A stretch of DNA of 64,000 nt from Stieleria mannarensis (GCF_014154935.1 NZ_JACEHH010000002.1:248001-312000); one strand, 5' to 3'; shown: positions 44,672 through 53,726, counted from the stretch's first letter. Notes: generated by a model not told the origin, from the letters alone. Numbers and translations are program-made.

Positions 44672-45793
44672 TTACGGAACGCTCGATTTTTTCGAGACTG
44701 CTTGGCGGAGTTCCCATTCCACCAGTCCACGGATCGAATCCGGATGGACTCTCCAATCGGGTGTGGCGAGATCGCTGCCCCACGCGCCTTCGACGTCCTT
44801 GGCGTAAAAGAACACGATCCCCTTCAGCTGTTCGTGATCGCTTAACCCCATGAACGCTTGGTGAAGCCAAAAGGCTTCGAAGTCGGAGCTGCCGCTGACT
44901 CCCAATTCGGTGATCAACAGTGGGACGTCGAGTTCCTCCACGACCTTTGCTTTTTCCTGAAACGTCGTGCGAAAGTCTCGAATGTATCCATACGTCTTCT
45001 GATCCCATCTCGGATAGCTGTACACGGGCATGCCGACGTAATCCGCGTAGTCTTTACCCGGCCAATAGCTCAAACTGCCTTCCTTCAGAACGCCCGCCCA
45101 AACAAAACGCAACTCCGTTTTCACCTGGCGGCGGAAGTGATCGACAATATAGCGATAGGCGCGAACGAACTGTTCGGGATCGGTCCCCGACCAGGGGTAC
45201 CGCTCGGTCAGATCCTGGTCCATTTCGTGTCCCCACGAGACGAAGACCGGTCCCGTCAGACTGTTCAAGACCCCCGCGAGATCCTTGAGCGTTTGGTCGT
45301 AGCTGCCAGAAAGCACCGAAGCGAGCAAATCATCGCCACGGCCTGCAATCGGCCATGGTTCGATCGTCAGCAGAATCCGGAATCCACGGCTCTCCTTCGC
45401 AACGAGTGACTGACGCAACTCGCCGGGATCAAAGTCTGCCCAAGAGACATAAACGTGTCGCAAACGCAACGAATGGTCGCGATCAAATTCCCCGTCCGGG
45501 TCGTAAACGCCGAAAATCAACGAATCATCTCCATCGGGAAGTGGCTGAGAGTTTGTGGGGACGACGGGGCCGCCGTCGGGCGACTTGTTCAAGTTCAATG
45601 CAATCGCGCCCACGCCATCCGATCGCGCTGCGGAATCCCCGCCGGCGCCGACTTCACCCCGCGGTTCGGCGAGAATTCCGTAGAAGGCTCGAGCACCGTT
45701 GACGGCAATCATCGAAACCGGCAGGACCGCCAGAGCGACCAGGCTGAAAAACTGCATCGCGAGCCGTTTATCATTTTTCATTTGAGACTTCAT
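44672..45793 (-). CDS. GH26-like secreted glycoside hydrolase
   Basis: 373 residues with an N-terminal signal (FFSLVALAVLPVSMIAVNG). Family-26-like signatures are FVSWGHEMDQDL near 188 (acid/base Glu in W-G-H-E) and VPLLITELGVSGSS near 290 (nucleophile Glu in T-E-x-G), plus FRFVWAGV between them. Such enzymes cut mannan or mixed-linkage glucan. It overlaps the end of the cellulose-synthase-like gene by 23 bp (45771-45793), so the two are co-translated, as in bcsA/bcsZ-type pairs in which a hydrolase trims the polymer made by the partner. Confidence 0.8.
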   Translation of the reverse strand: MKSQMKNDKRLAMQFFSLVALAVLPVSMIAVNGARAFYGILAEPRGEVGAGGDSAARSDGVGAIALNLNKSPDGGPVVPTNSQPLPDGDDSLIFGVYDPDGEFDRDHSLRLRHVYVSWADFDPGELRQSLVAKESRGFRILLTIEPWPIAGRGDDLLASVLSGSYDQTLKDLAGVLNSLTGPVFVSWGHEMDQDLTERYPWSGTDPEQFVRAYRYIVDHFRRQVKTELRFVWAGVLKEGSLSYWPGKDYADYVGMPVYSYPRWDQKTYGYIRDFRTTFQEKAKVVEELDVPLLITELGVSGSSDFEAFWLHQAFMGLSDHEQLKGIVFFYAKDVEGAWGSDLATPDWRVHPDSIRGLVEWELRQAVSKKSSVP

Positions 45794-47504
45794 GGCGATG
45801 AATCAAGACCAAGGAAAACAACGCAATGGCGTAAAACACCTGCGTCAGGATGATGAAGAAATAGTAACCGGAGGCGCGGCCGGCCTCGGAGATCAACATG
45901 GTGGGGACAAACGTTGCGATCAGTACCGCGATGTAGGGGCTGAGCACTCGCCATGGAAGTGAGACCGGTTTTGAGCCGCCTTTGGGCGTTACGCGGAACT
46001 CAACGACTTGGCGACGCACCGACATGTAGGCTCCCATCACGGAGCCGTAGAACGACCAAGGCCACCGCACAATTTGGAACAGTGCGGCTTCCCAGCTCAG
46101 CAGCGGACTGTGGACCGGACGGAGGATCCCGTGTCGTTTGAGACGCGACTGAATTCCAAGCAACAACAGACACAGCGGCAGGGTGTGGACGACAAAGTCC
46201 AGATAGCTGACCTCGACCCACGGCTCACCGGAAACGATCGCCCAAACGGGAAGCAACAAGCCCACAGGAATCGAGAGGGAGAACAACGGGTACCAAAGTT
46301 CGCTGAATAGAAACTGGGTGCGTAACTTCCAAGGAAGTCGACTCCAATACTTGGGCAACAGCGTCAACAGCAGGACCATCAAACTGCGCGACCACTGAAA
46401 CTCTTGCGTCACGCAGTCGGCAAACGTCGGTGGCCCCTCTCCGTGAGCGATCGCATCGAGCGCATGGATCCCTCGCCAACCGTGCCCGTTCATCATCAGC
46501 GTTGTGCTGTGGTCCTCGGCCAGTTCCGGTCCCAGGCCACCGATCTCGCGAAGGGCCGCCGTCCGTACTGCGTAATGCGAACCGATACACAGCGGTGCAT
46601 AACCGTTTGAGTATCCGGCTTGCAACGGCCCATGCATGATCGCTTCGGCATACAGTCGCCCCCGAGCGGACCAACTGGACGCGAAGTTTTTGCCGCAGAT
46701 ACTCGGAGCCGAAACGTATCCCACCGAATCGTCAACGAAGGGACGTAGCACCGCTTCCAAATAACCCTGCTCGGGCACATGGTCCGCATCCAACTGGGCA
46801 ACGAAGTCGTAGTTCTCGTAACCGAAGTGGTCATAGAAATACGCCAGGTTACCCTCTTTGCATTTTGTCCGTCTCGGCCACGTTTGCTGATGGTACTCCG
46901 GCGAATTTCGTCGCGTCGAAACTCGAATGCCACGGTCCGCACACCACTGCAAGATGTCGTCGCTTGGGTCTTCGTCAGCCAGCCAGGTGTCGTGCGGATA
47001 CGATTGGTCCAACATCGCCAACAATGTCTCTTGGACCACTTCGAACGGCTCTGAAGGAGCCCGTGTGGTCACCATCGCGACCCGCCAGGTTTCCGGGATC
47101 GCAATCCTTGGATTGACGCGCTTCATCTGGACGACGAAGAACAACAGATAGGCGGGAATCACCGCAGTCCAAGTGACCAACAACGTGTTGAGGGCGAACT
47201 TGAACGCGCCGGCGACATGGTTTTCATCGAACCACCAGAGGTAGAAGAAGCCAACGCCCAGCAACCAACCGGCGATCAAAACGAGCAGTGTTCGCTGTTC
47301 ACGCTTTGATAAGACGTCGACCAGATAAGGAACGTCGGAGATGTAGACGCGCTCGTCAAAGCTGGGCGGCGAGATGTTTTGTAGGGAGCCAGAAGCAGAT
47401 GAAGGATACCGCGAATCCTCCACCAAAGGCGATTTCGAGCTGAGACCAGATACAGTTTCACCGGCCGGCTTGTACGCTGAGTTGCTCACGTGATTGCCAA
47501 ACAA
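45771..47504 (-). CDS. Processive GT2, cellulose/glucan-synthase-like
   Basis: 577 residues with helices near the N-terminus (TLLVLIAGWLLGVGFFYLWW, 75-95; NTLLVTWTAVIPAYLLFFVV) and several at the C-terminus. The GT-A core has VAMVTTRAPSEP near 142, DDILQWCADRG, FVAQLDADHVPEQGYL near 235 (D-x-D), LAEDHSTTLMMN near 330 (T/A-E-D acceptor motif) and EFQWSRSLMVL near 365, corresponding to the Q-x-x-R-W block of processive synthases. No PilZ domain is seen, so c-di-GMP control is not evident. The start is uncertain: TTG 47504 or GTG 47489. Confidence 0.82.
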   Translation of the reverse strand: MFGNHVSNSAYKPAGETVSGLSSKSPLVEDSRYPSSASGSLQNISPPSFDERVYISDVPYLVDVLSKREQRTLLVLIAGWLLGVGFFYLWWFDENHVAGAFKFALNTLLVTWTAVIPAYLLFFVVQMKRVNPRIAIPETWRVAMVTTRAPSEPFEVVQETLLAMLDQSYPHDTWLADEDPSDDILQWCADRGIRVSTRRNSPEYHQQTWPRRTKCKEGNLAYFYDHFGYENYDFVAQLDADHVPEQGYLEAVLRPFVDDSVGYVSAPSICGKNFASSWSARGRLYAEAIMHGPLQAGYSNGYAPLCIGSHYAVRTAALREIGGLGPELAEDHSTTLMMNGHGWRGIHALDAIAHGEGPPTFADCVTQEFQWSRSLMVLLLTLLPKYWSRLPWKLRTQFLFSELWYPLFSLSIPVGLLLPVWAIVSGEPWVEVSYLDFVVHTLPLCLLLLGIQSRLKRHGILRPVHSPLLSWEAALFQIVRWPWSFYGSVMGAYMSVRRQVVEFRVTPKGGSKPVSLPWRVLSPYIAVLIATFVPTMLISEAGRASGYYFFIILTQVFYAIALFSLVLIHRHEVSNEK

Positions 47505-48195
47505 CGCTGTTGAGTCAAAGGATTGTCGGCCCCGGCGATCACTGTAACTCTTCGCGTTGCGTCATCAACTCAGCACACCCGCCTCTAGAGGTACGGCATT
47601 TCCGCGGTAACCGAAGGTCGGATGGCACAACAACGATCCCGGTGATTCAACCCCGGTAGGTTGGTCAAATCTCCATAAGGAGGCCACGAGGGGGGCGACA
47701 GGATCATTTGCATCCACTCTTAGACTCCGGAGCGTGGGGGACTCGCTTCGAAGATGTCGCCAATGGCGGCTGGCATGCCGCAGTCGCGGCGCAGCGGCAG
47801 CGTGAGGCTCTCCATTTTTCGGAAATTTAGTTTCGGTTTTCCGAAAAAACATTGGTAAGAAATGAAATCCGAATGGACAGGATCACCCGAATGCCCCCGT
47901 GTCGATTTGGTCAAAGAACCAAACGATCCGCAGCGAATCCCGGTCAACTACGAAACTCCATATTTTGACCAACCAATTTTTTGACCCGTTAAACTCGCCG
48001 CAATTCTCTGCTACTCGGGAAGAATTGTGTGTCAAGGAGCGCTGGTCGTCGTGTTTCCATGCTTGTTAATCGCGACACCGTGCACGCGACGGGGAACCTT
48101 TAATAGGGCGATGTACAGATAGCGTCGCTAAAACATTTTGGGTCGATTAAACTGGGCGATCCTCTCCCTCCCGCCTCCACGCTTTCTCCTGCCCG
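47505..48195. other. Intergenic region with a hairpin and a half-copy of repeat family A
   Basis: 690 bp upstream of two divergently transcribed genes. It contains the hairpin TTTTTCGGAAA ... TTTTCCGAAAAAA (47814-47847) and a single right half of repeat A, TATTTTGACCAACCAATTTTTTGACCC (cited as 47958-47987). An open frame on the minus strand here (47565-47852) has no recognisable features. The promoter of the sulfatase gene (48196, plus) and of the glucan-synthase-like gene (minus) should lie here. Confidence 0.5.
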
Positions 48196-50004
48196 ATGAT
48201 GCGATTTTTTCTTGTTGCCGCTACGGTCGTTTTTAGTGTCCCACTCGTTCCTGCTGATCGCCCCAACGTGATCGTCATCATGACGGACGATCAGGGGTAC
48301 GGTGAGTTTTCTTGCAACGGCAACCCGCTGGCCGAGACGCCGAACATCGATCGGCTGGCCGGCCAGGCGGTGCGTTTGACCGACTTTCACGTCGCGCCGA
48401 TGTGCACGCCGACACGCGGGCAATTGATGACCGGGCTGGATGCGTTCCGTAACGGTGCGAGCAATGTCAGCAGCGGTCGAACGTTGTTAAAGGCTGACTT
48501 GAAGACGATCGCCAACGTGTTTCAAGACGCCGGGTATCGCACCGGAATCTTCGGCAAATGGCACTTGGGCGACAACTATCCGTTTCGCCCGGAAGACCGC
48601 GGGTTCGAAGAGGCGTTGTGGTTTCCGTCGTCACACATCAACAGCGTGCCTGATTTCTGGGACAACGATTACTTCGACGACACCTACATCCACAACACCA
48701 AACGACAGCGATACAAAGGCTATTGCACCGATGTCTTCTTTGACGAGGCCGCCGATTGGATTGCCGGTGACGATGATCGCCCCTTCTTCGCCTACATCGC
48801 ACTCAACGCGGCGCATTGGCCTTGGTTCGTTCCCGAAAAGTATCGTGAGCCGCTGCGCAAAGCGATTGGGGAAAACCCGGAGATCGTCAAACACCTGAAC
48901 AAGCAAAAGCAGGCCGACCTGGTCAGCTTTCTGGCGATGGGAGCCAACATCGATGAAAACGTCGGAAAGTTGGATCAACGTCTGCTGCAAGAACAGCTGT
49001 TTGAGAACACGATTGTTGTGTTTTTGACCGACAACGGCAGCACGATGGGCCAGGATTACTTCAACGCCGGCATGCGTGGCAAGAAAACGCAGCTTTGGGA
49101 AGGCGGCCACCGTGTGCCCTGCTTCATCCGTTGGCCCGCCGGATCGATCGGGCCGGCCCGCGAGATCGATGAACTGTCCCACGTCCAAGACCTGCTGCCG
49201 ACGCTTGCCGACCTGGCCGACGTTCCGCCCCCGTCGACCCGGTTGGACGGACAAAGTCTGGCGCCGCTGTTGCGCGGGGAGCGTGATTCGCTGGACGATC
49301 GCATGTTGGTGATCAACTACAGCCGAATGCCCGGCTTTCGCGTCAAGTACACGAAACAAAGTCCGGCGATTCCCCATCGCGACGGCGCCGGGGTGTTGTG
49401 GAAACAGTGGCGATTGTTGGAAAACCGAGAGCTATACAACATCGAAGCGGACCCGCACCAGGACCGCAACGTTGCTGCGGCCCACCAACGCGTCGTTGCC
49501 AGAATGCGTTCGCACCTCCAGACGTGGTGGGACGGCGTGAAAGACGATGTCATGACACCACAACGGGTGATCATCGGCAGCGATGCGGAAAACCCGATGA
49601 TGTTGACGGCGTGCGAATGGCTGGACGTGTTTGTGGATCAACAACGGCAAATCCGCCGTGCCGATCGCAAGAATGGGACGTGGCACCTGCACGTCGACCG
49701 TGCCGCAACGTATCGATTGGAACTGAGGCGTTGGCCGCGTGAATCCGGACTCTCACTCCAGGCATCCGTGCCGGAAACGCAGGTCGTCGATGGAACGTTC
49801 GTCACAGGCGAATCGTTGCCGATCGCATCGGCCACAACTCAAATCGGGGACGAAAGCAAAGTGCTTCAGCCGGATGCATCCCAGACGTTCTTTGCCACCG
49901 AGATCGACTTGGAACCGGGCCCGATCGAACTGACGACCGCGTTTCTGGACGATGACGGCAACGAGATTTGTGGGGCATACTACGTCTACGTCCATCGTCG
50001 GTGA
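48196..50004 (+). CDS. Secreted sulfatase (type I, formylglycine)
   Basis: 602 residues with a signal peptide (MMRFFLVAATVVFSVPLVPA) followed at once by the sulfatase opening RPNVIVIMTDDQGYGEFSC with metal-binding Asp pair. The formylglycine site MCTPTRGQLMTG near 73 has the C-x-P-x-R consensus, and GIFGKWHLGD near 118 and VVFLTDNGS near 278 supply the further metal and substrate residues. It removes sulfate from polysaccharides, typical for planctomycetes on algal glycans. The last 130 residues form an extra beta-rich domain beyond the usual C-terminal four-stranded subdomain. It needs an FGE or anaerobic SME maturase, not in this window. Confidence 0.95.
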   Translation: MMRFFLVAATVVFSVPLVPADRPNVIVIMTDDQGYGEFSCNGNPLAETPNIDRLAGQAVRLTDFHVAPMCTPTRGQLMTGLDAFRNGASNVSSGRTLLKADLKTIANVFQDAGYRTGIFGKWHLGDNYPFRPEDRGFEEALWFPSSHINSVPDFWDNDYFDDTYIHNTKRQRYKGYCTDVFFDEAADWIAGDDDRPFFAYIALNAAHWPWFVPEKYREPLRKAIGENPEIVKHLNKQKQADLVSFLAMGANIDENVGKLDQRLLQEQLFENTIVVFLTDNGSTMGQDYFNAGMRGKKTQLWEGGHRVPCFIRWPAGSIGPAREIDELSHVQDLLPTLADLADVPPPSTRLDGQSLAPLLRGERDSLDDRMLVINYSRMPGFRVKYTKQSPAIPHRDGAGVLWKQWRLLENRELYNIEADPHQDRNVAAAHQRVVARMRSHLQTWWDGVKDDVMTPQRVIIGSDAENPMMLTACEWLDVFVDQQRQIRRADRKNGTWHLHVDRAATYRLELRRWPRESGLSLQASVPETQVVDGTFVTGESLPIASATTQIGDESKVLQPDASQTFFATEIDLEPGPIELTTAFLDDDGNEICGAYYVYVHRR

Positions 50005-50154
50005 AGTTCCGGGAGACTCCATCGAGTCGTCGCGGTGTCAACACAGTGAAACCTAGCTCTGCCTGAAGAGGTCAAAAGACATCTGGCAAGAGGGGCGAGC
50101 GAAGCGAGGGTGGATTGGTCGGTATTAGACACGCGTAGGCACCAACGCTCGAAC

Positions 50155-50254
50155 GGTTGGTCAAAATATGGGTTGGTCAAAAAATTGGGGCACCGGCGGA
50201 TGAAACGTCTCTCGCATGAACCCCATTTTTTGACCACTAGATTTTTTGACCAAC
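50155..50254. repeat. Palindromic repeat family A, copy 2
   Basis: GGTTGGTCAAAATATGGG TTGGTCAAAAAATTGGGG (two blocks, 50155-50190) and CCCCATTTTTTGACCACTAG ATTTTTTGACCAAC (50221-50254) form a long inverse repeat with a loop of about 30 bp. It lies between the convergent sulfatase and hydrolase genes. Confidence 0.8.
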
Positions 50255-50273
50255 TCTTACCCCGCTGACGTTT

Positions 50274-51026
50274 CTAATTGCCCCGCTCCTGCTTGCTGAT
50301 CCATTCGAACAACTCGGGCGTCGCGTAGGTCGCCGACCAGCAATTGTGCCCGATGTGTTCGAGCGAGGTGAAGCGAACCTTTTCGCCACCGGCTTGCTTG
50401 ATCGCGTCGAACATTTCGACCGAACGCTCGAACGGAACTGCCCCGTCTTGATCTCCGTGGAAGATCCAGATCGGCAAGTCCTTCAGCTTCGATGCATCGG
50501 CCGGGTCACCACCACCGCAGACCGGGACGGCGGCGGAGAACCGTTCCGGGTGGTCGGCTGCCAGTCGCCAGGTCCCGTAGCCGCCCATGCTCAATCCGGT
50601 CAGGGCGACGTGATTTTCATCGATGCTGAGTGTTGCGACGATGTGGTCGAGCAGTTCGACGAGCCGCTTTTGTTGCGTCGGCTTGTTCCACGAATCGTCC
50701 CCGGGGCATTGCGGAGAAACCAGAACATAGGGCAGATCGTCACCACGAGCGGCAAACCGCGGCGGTCCCCATTTCGCGACCAGGCTCAGCGGACCATAGC
50801 TTTCACCGCGACCGTGAAGGAACAGGATCAGCGGCGTTTTCGACTCACCGTCGTAATCCTTGGGCAGATAGAGCAGGTAGGAAATGCTGCCGCCGTCACT
50901 GGTCTGGAGCGTCTGTTCGATTTGCTTGCCTGGAGACGGCGCAGTGGCCTCCTCGCCAAGGAGGGGCCGGCCACACAACAACGCCACCAAGAGGACAGCA
51001 ACCGGGGTAAACACCAGCTTCATCAT
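50274..51026 (-). CDS. Secreted alpha/beta hydrolase (PHB-depolymerase / carboxylesterase-like)
   Basis: About 250 residues from ATG 51026 (two further in-frame starts differ by one codon). A signal peptide (LVFTPVAVLLVALLCGRPLLGEE) is followed by an esterase fold: oxyanion strand LILFLHGRGESYG near 65, nucleophile serine in ALTGLSMGGYGTWRLA near 145, catalytic Asp in WIFHGDQDGAVPFERS near 192 and His in SLEHIGHNCW near 228. These enzymes cut ester bonds in polymers or feruloyl/acetyl side groups. Substrate unknown. It sits among palindromic repeats, with no co-directional partner. Confidence 0.88.
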   Translation of the reverse strand: MMKLVFTPVAVLLVALLCGRPLLGEEATAPSPGKQIEQTLQTSDGGSISYLLYLPKDYDGESKTPLILFLHGRGESYGPLSLVAKWGPPRFAARGDDLPYVLVSPQCPGDDSWNKPTQQKRLVELLDHIVATLSIDENHVALTGLSMGGYGTWRLAADHPERFSAAVPVCGGGDPADASKLKDLPIWIFHGDQDGAVPFERSVEMFDAIKQAGGEKVRFTSLEHIGHNCWSATYATPELFEWISKQERGN

Positions 51027-51084
51027 CAAGTTCCAAAATCAAAGGGGGGAAGGAAGGACGCCCCCTGCGACAGTCTCGCTAGAA

Positions 51085-51122
51085 AAAGCATGCACGGGGA
51101 CATAAAGCATGCACGGGGACAT
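51085..51122. repeat. 19-bp tandem duplication
   Basis: AAAGCATGCACGGGGACAT repeated twice without spacer (51085-51103 and 51104-51122) at the left edge of repeat family B. Confidence 0.8.
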
Positions 51123-51190
51123 GGCACCAGTCTACCTCATGCAAGCAAACCAGGGTGCCATGTCCCCATGCTATCTGTCCCCGTGCTGTC

Positions 51191-51255
51191 GTAGTGGAAG
51201 ACGCGAGGAGTCCATGCGTCTGGCAATTCGATTGGACTCGTCTCCTCGTCTACGA
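51191..51255. repeat. Palindromic repeat family C, copy 3
   Basis: GTAGTGGAAGACGCGAGGAG TCC ... GGACTCGTCTCCTCGTCTAC; the arms and overall length match the copies at 32273 and 36017, with a small change in the arm (GAAGACG for GACGACG). It is embedded in the family B cluster. Confidence 0.7.
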
Positions 51256-51533
51256 CCGGAGAAGCCAAGTGCCGTGTCCCCAGAGAGCTTGTTCGGGGAC
51301 ATGGCACCTGTCCGCCAAATGCATGCAAACGCTCAGTGCCGTTTCCCCGCGTCCCGCATGCAAGCAAAGGCCCGCCGGGGGACAGCGTGCCCGGGGACAG
51401 GGCACCAATCTACACCATGCAAGCAAAAGCTCGCTCGGGGACATGGCACCGACTGACGGTATGCTTGCAATTTGATGTGCCATGACCCCGAGCTTCCATC
51501 ATGACCCCGAGCTTCCATCTGCGTCCGGGAAGA

Positions 51534-51612
51534 GGGTCAAAAAATGGAGTGGTCAAAAAATGGGTGCCTCATGTTTTCCTGATCGCAGCGATAGAGCCCA
51601 TTTTTTGACCCA
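51534..51612. repeat. Palindromic repeat family A, copy 3
   Basis: GGGTCAAAAAATGGAG + TGGTCAAAAAATGGG, then GCCCATTTTTTGACCC after 38 bp. The 5' flank TCCGGGAAGA is shared with the copy at 53289. This copy lies between divergent genes, unlike the other three full copies. Confidence 0.75.
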
Positions 51613-51947
51613 AAAATACGACAGGGCGAGCCCAGGGACACATCACGAGCCTGGGAACGCGAGCCCCAAGGAGGATAGCGCCCGGGGACACCGAGAGCGC
51701 CCGGGGACACGGCACTATCCATTGAATGCACGCGTTAGCTTGGTGCCGTGTCCCCATCTCGCTGTGGTGTCCCCGTGGCGGCTCTCTGTGCCATTTCCCC
51801 GAGGCGGCTCAGCCTGCATTGTGCTAGCGAATCCGGGTGCCATGTCCCCGTTGCGGCTTGTGGCGCGACGATCTTGGCATTGCTGGTGGGGGCTCGGTTT
51901 GCGTACTGTCCGCGAAAGGGGGCAATTTCGGGTGACGGGTGAGACGG

Positions 51948-53273
51948 ATGCGCGGTTCGAATCGAGTGATAGCAAAGCTGGGGGGGATGCTCCTTTGTTC
52001 GGTGCTTGCTGTCGTCGCGCGCGGTCAGGGCACCGAATCTGATTTGCGGGCCTTGCTGGAATCAACTGACGCCACACTGGTCGCCTCTGTGGGAGGACCA
52101 TCGGAAAGCGGGGGCGGGTTCGGATCGCGTTTGATGAACCTGGAACGCTTCGTCGGAGGCCGCATTTCCGAAGGGCGGCGTTTCGACGTCGGATTGGATC
52201 TTTACTCGGCACCCGATTTTGAAGGCGGGCTGATCGTATCCGGTCAAGATGTTGCACTGAAAATCGGCGGCTATGTCAAAGCCGACTTCATCTACGACTT
52301 CGATCCGATCGATTCCACCGACACGTTTGTGACCACGAGCATCCCTGTCGGGGCGCCCGAGCGAACGAACGCACGTTTTCACGCCAAACAGACGCGTCTG
52401 AGTCTCGATACGCGATGGACGACCGAGGGTCACGATGTACGGGTGTTCGTGGAAGGAGACTTCTTCGGCACCGACAGTGAATTGATCCGATTGCGGCATG
52501 CCTATGGGGAAGTCGGGCCGCTTGTGGTCGGCAAGACGTGGACGACCTTCACAGACGTCGCAGCAGCGCCGGCGACCATCGATTTCGAAGGCTCGGTGTC
52601 GAGTGTGAATCGCAGGCAAGTCCAGGCGCGCTGGACGCGCCCGATCTTCTCGGACGATCTGACGTTCGCCTTCGCAGTTGAAGACACGCGGTTCATCATC
52701 GAGACGCCGGTCGGTGTCACCGGCGAAGCTCGTTCGCCGTCCCCCGACTTTGTGGCTCGATTGCGCTTCGAGCGTGAATGGGGGCGTTTCCAAACGGCCC
52801 ATCTGTATCGAGTCGTCGGATTTCAGCCGACCGGTGAGAAAGTGGAGACGGCCAATGCTTGGGGGATCAACTTTTCCGGAGTCGTCTTGCTGAGTGAACG
52901 AAACACGATCTATTCCCAAATCGTGTTCGGCGAAGGCATCGGCAGCTACCGCGGGTTGCCGGATGCGGCGCCGACATCCGCGTCGACAGGAAAAATGCTG
53001 GGGCTGTTCGGTTGGATGGTCGGAATCACACAGGAGTGGAACGACCGTTTGACCTCCAATTTCACCTACGCCGAAAACAGCCTGGACAACACGCCGCTGC
53101 AGGCGTCCGATGCCGTCCACCGCACCACCTATTTGGCGGCCAATCTGATCTGGCAGCCACTCGACCGCGTGCGCTTCGGTGTCGAATATCTCTACGGAAT
53201 TCGTGAAAACGTTGACGGGGGGACCGGATCGGCCAACCGAGTCCATTCGGCGGTCATTTTCGAACTGCCGTAG
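51948..53273 (+). CDS. DcaP-like outer-membrane porin
   Basis: 441 residues. A cleavable signal (VIAKLGGMLLCSVLAVVARGQG) is followed by a beta-barrel rich in alternating polar/hydrophobic strands: VALKIGGYVKADFIYDFDPI near 98, FHAKQTRLSLDTRWTT near 140, VRVFVEGDFFG, LRHAYGEVGPLVVGKTWTTFTD near 180 and RVHSAVIFELP at the end, with a terminal aromatic/hydrophobic strand as in outer-membrane barrels. The family matches DcaP, a trimeric porin for negatively charged solutes. ATG 51948 is chosen, with a GTG at 51939 possible. It ends 16 bp before repeat A copy 4. Confidence 0.82.
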   Translation: MRGSNRVIAKLGGMLLCSVLAVVARGQGTESDLRALLESTDATLVASVGGPSESGGGFGSRLMNLERFVGGRISEGRRFDVGLDLYSAPDFEGGLIVSGQDVALKIGGYVKADFIYDFDPIDSTDTFVTTSIPVGAPERTNARFHAKQTRLSLDTRWTTEGHDVRVFVEGDFFGTDSELIRLRHAYGEVGPLVVGKTWTTFTDVAAAPATIDFEGSVSSVNRRQVQARWTRPIFSDDLTFAFAVEDTRFIIETPVGVTGEARSPSPDFVARLRFEREWGRFQTAHLYRVVGFQPTGEKVETANAWGINFSGVVLLSERNTIYSQIVFGEGIGSYRGLPDAAPTSASTGKMLGLFGWMVGITQEWNDRLTSNFTYAENSLDNTPLQASDAVHRTTYLAANLIWQPLDRVRFGVEYLYGIRENVDGGTGSANRVHSAVIFELP

Positions 53274-53288
53274 TTGTCTCCGGGAAGA

Positions 53289-53386
53289 TGGTCAAAAAAT
53301 GGAGTGGTCAAAAGATGTATGCCTCGGATTGGCCCGACTGAAGTGACGGGCTTCCCATTTTTTTGACCAGCTCATTTATTGACCCA
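53289..53386. repeat. Palindromic repeat family A, copy 4
   Basis: ATGGTCAAAAAATGGAG + TGGTCAAAAGATG, then CCCATTTTTTTGACCAGCTC + ATTTATTGACCC after about 45 bp. It follows the porin stop by 15 bp and probably also ends its transcript. Confidence 0.75.
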
Positions 53387-53423
53387 TCTGTATGCGCGTG
53401 GCTGGGTACATGGTGAGTCTGAT

Positions 53424-53560
53424 GACACTGGTCGTGGGGACATGGCGTAAGTCTATTCAATGCAAGCTAACCCGAGTGCCGTGTCCCCGAGGAGGCGATG
53501 CAAGCTAACCCGAGTGCCGTGTCCCCGAGGAGGCGTGTGTCCCCAAGGAGGCGTTGAAAG
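53424..53560. repeat. Repeat family B, further copies
   Basis: TGGGGACATGGCGTAAGTC, then AATGCAAGCTAACCCGAGTG CCGTGTCCCCGAGGAGGCG, the second half occurring twice in tandem (53460-53530), followed by a short remnant (GTGTCCCCAAGGAGGCG). This is the last visible copy before the tRNA gene. Confidence 0.75.
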
Positions 53561-53726
53561 GCTCGAAACGTGATATCACCAGGATATGAAGCTTGGCGAG
53601 ATCTACCCCGAGATCGGATTCATCACTCAGGCCGCACTTGCCAGCGGCGGAGTGGAAGTCGAGAACTGAGCCGCCCCAGTCGAGAGCGAACTCAGCGGCT
53701 AGAGATGGTTCGAGAACCTCAAACAG

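Larger units (their letters stand above)
51111..51880. repeat. Cluster of palindromic repeat family B
   Basis: Successive copies of an inverted repeat: GGGGACATGGCACC ... ATGCAAGCAAA ... GGTGCCATGTCCCC. The first copy covers 51111-51172; further copies or halves are seen near 51269-51345, 51386-51480 and 51690-51870. In between are copies of families A and C. The region 51027-51947 has no credible gene. Confidence 0.8.

Noticed and set aside
47565-47852. Minus-strand open frame of 95 residues upstream of the glucan-synthase-like gene
   Set aside because: Low-complexity alanine/arginine product, no ribosome site, in a region with hairpins and repeat fragments.
51111-51880. CRISPR array
   Set aside because: Repeats are irregularly spaced, palindromic and variable, with no cas genes; they fit REP-like elements better.
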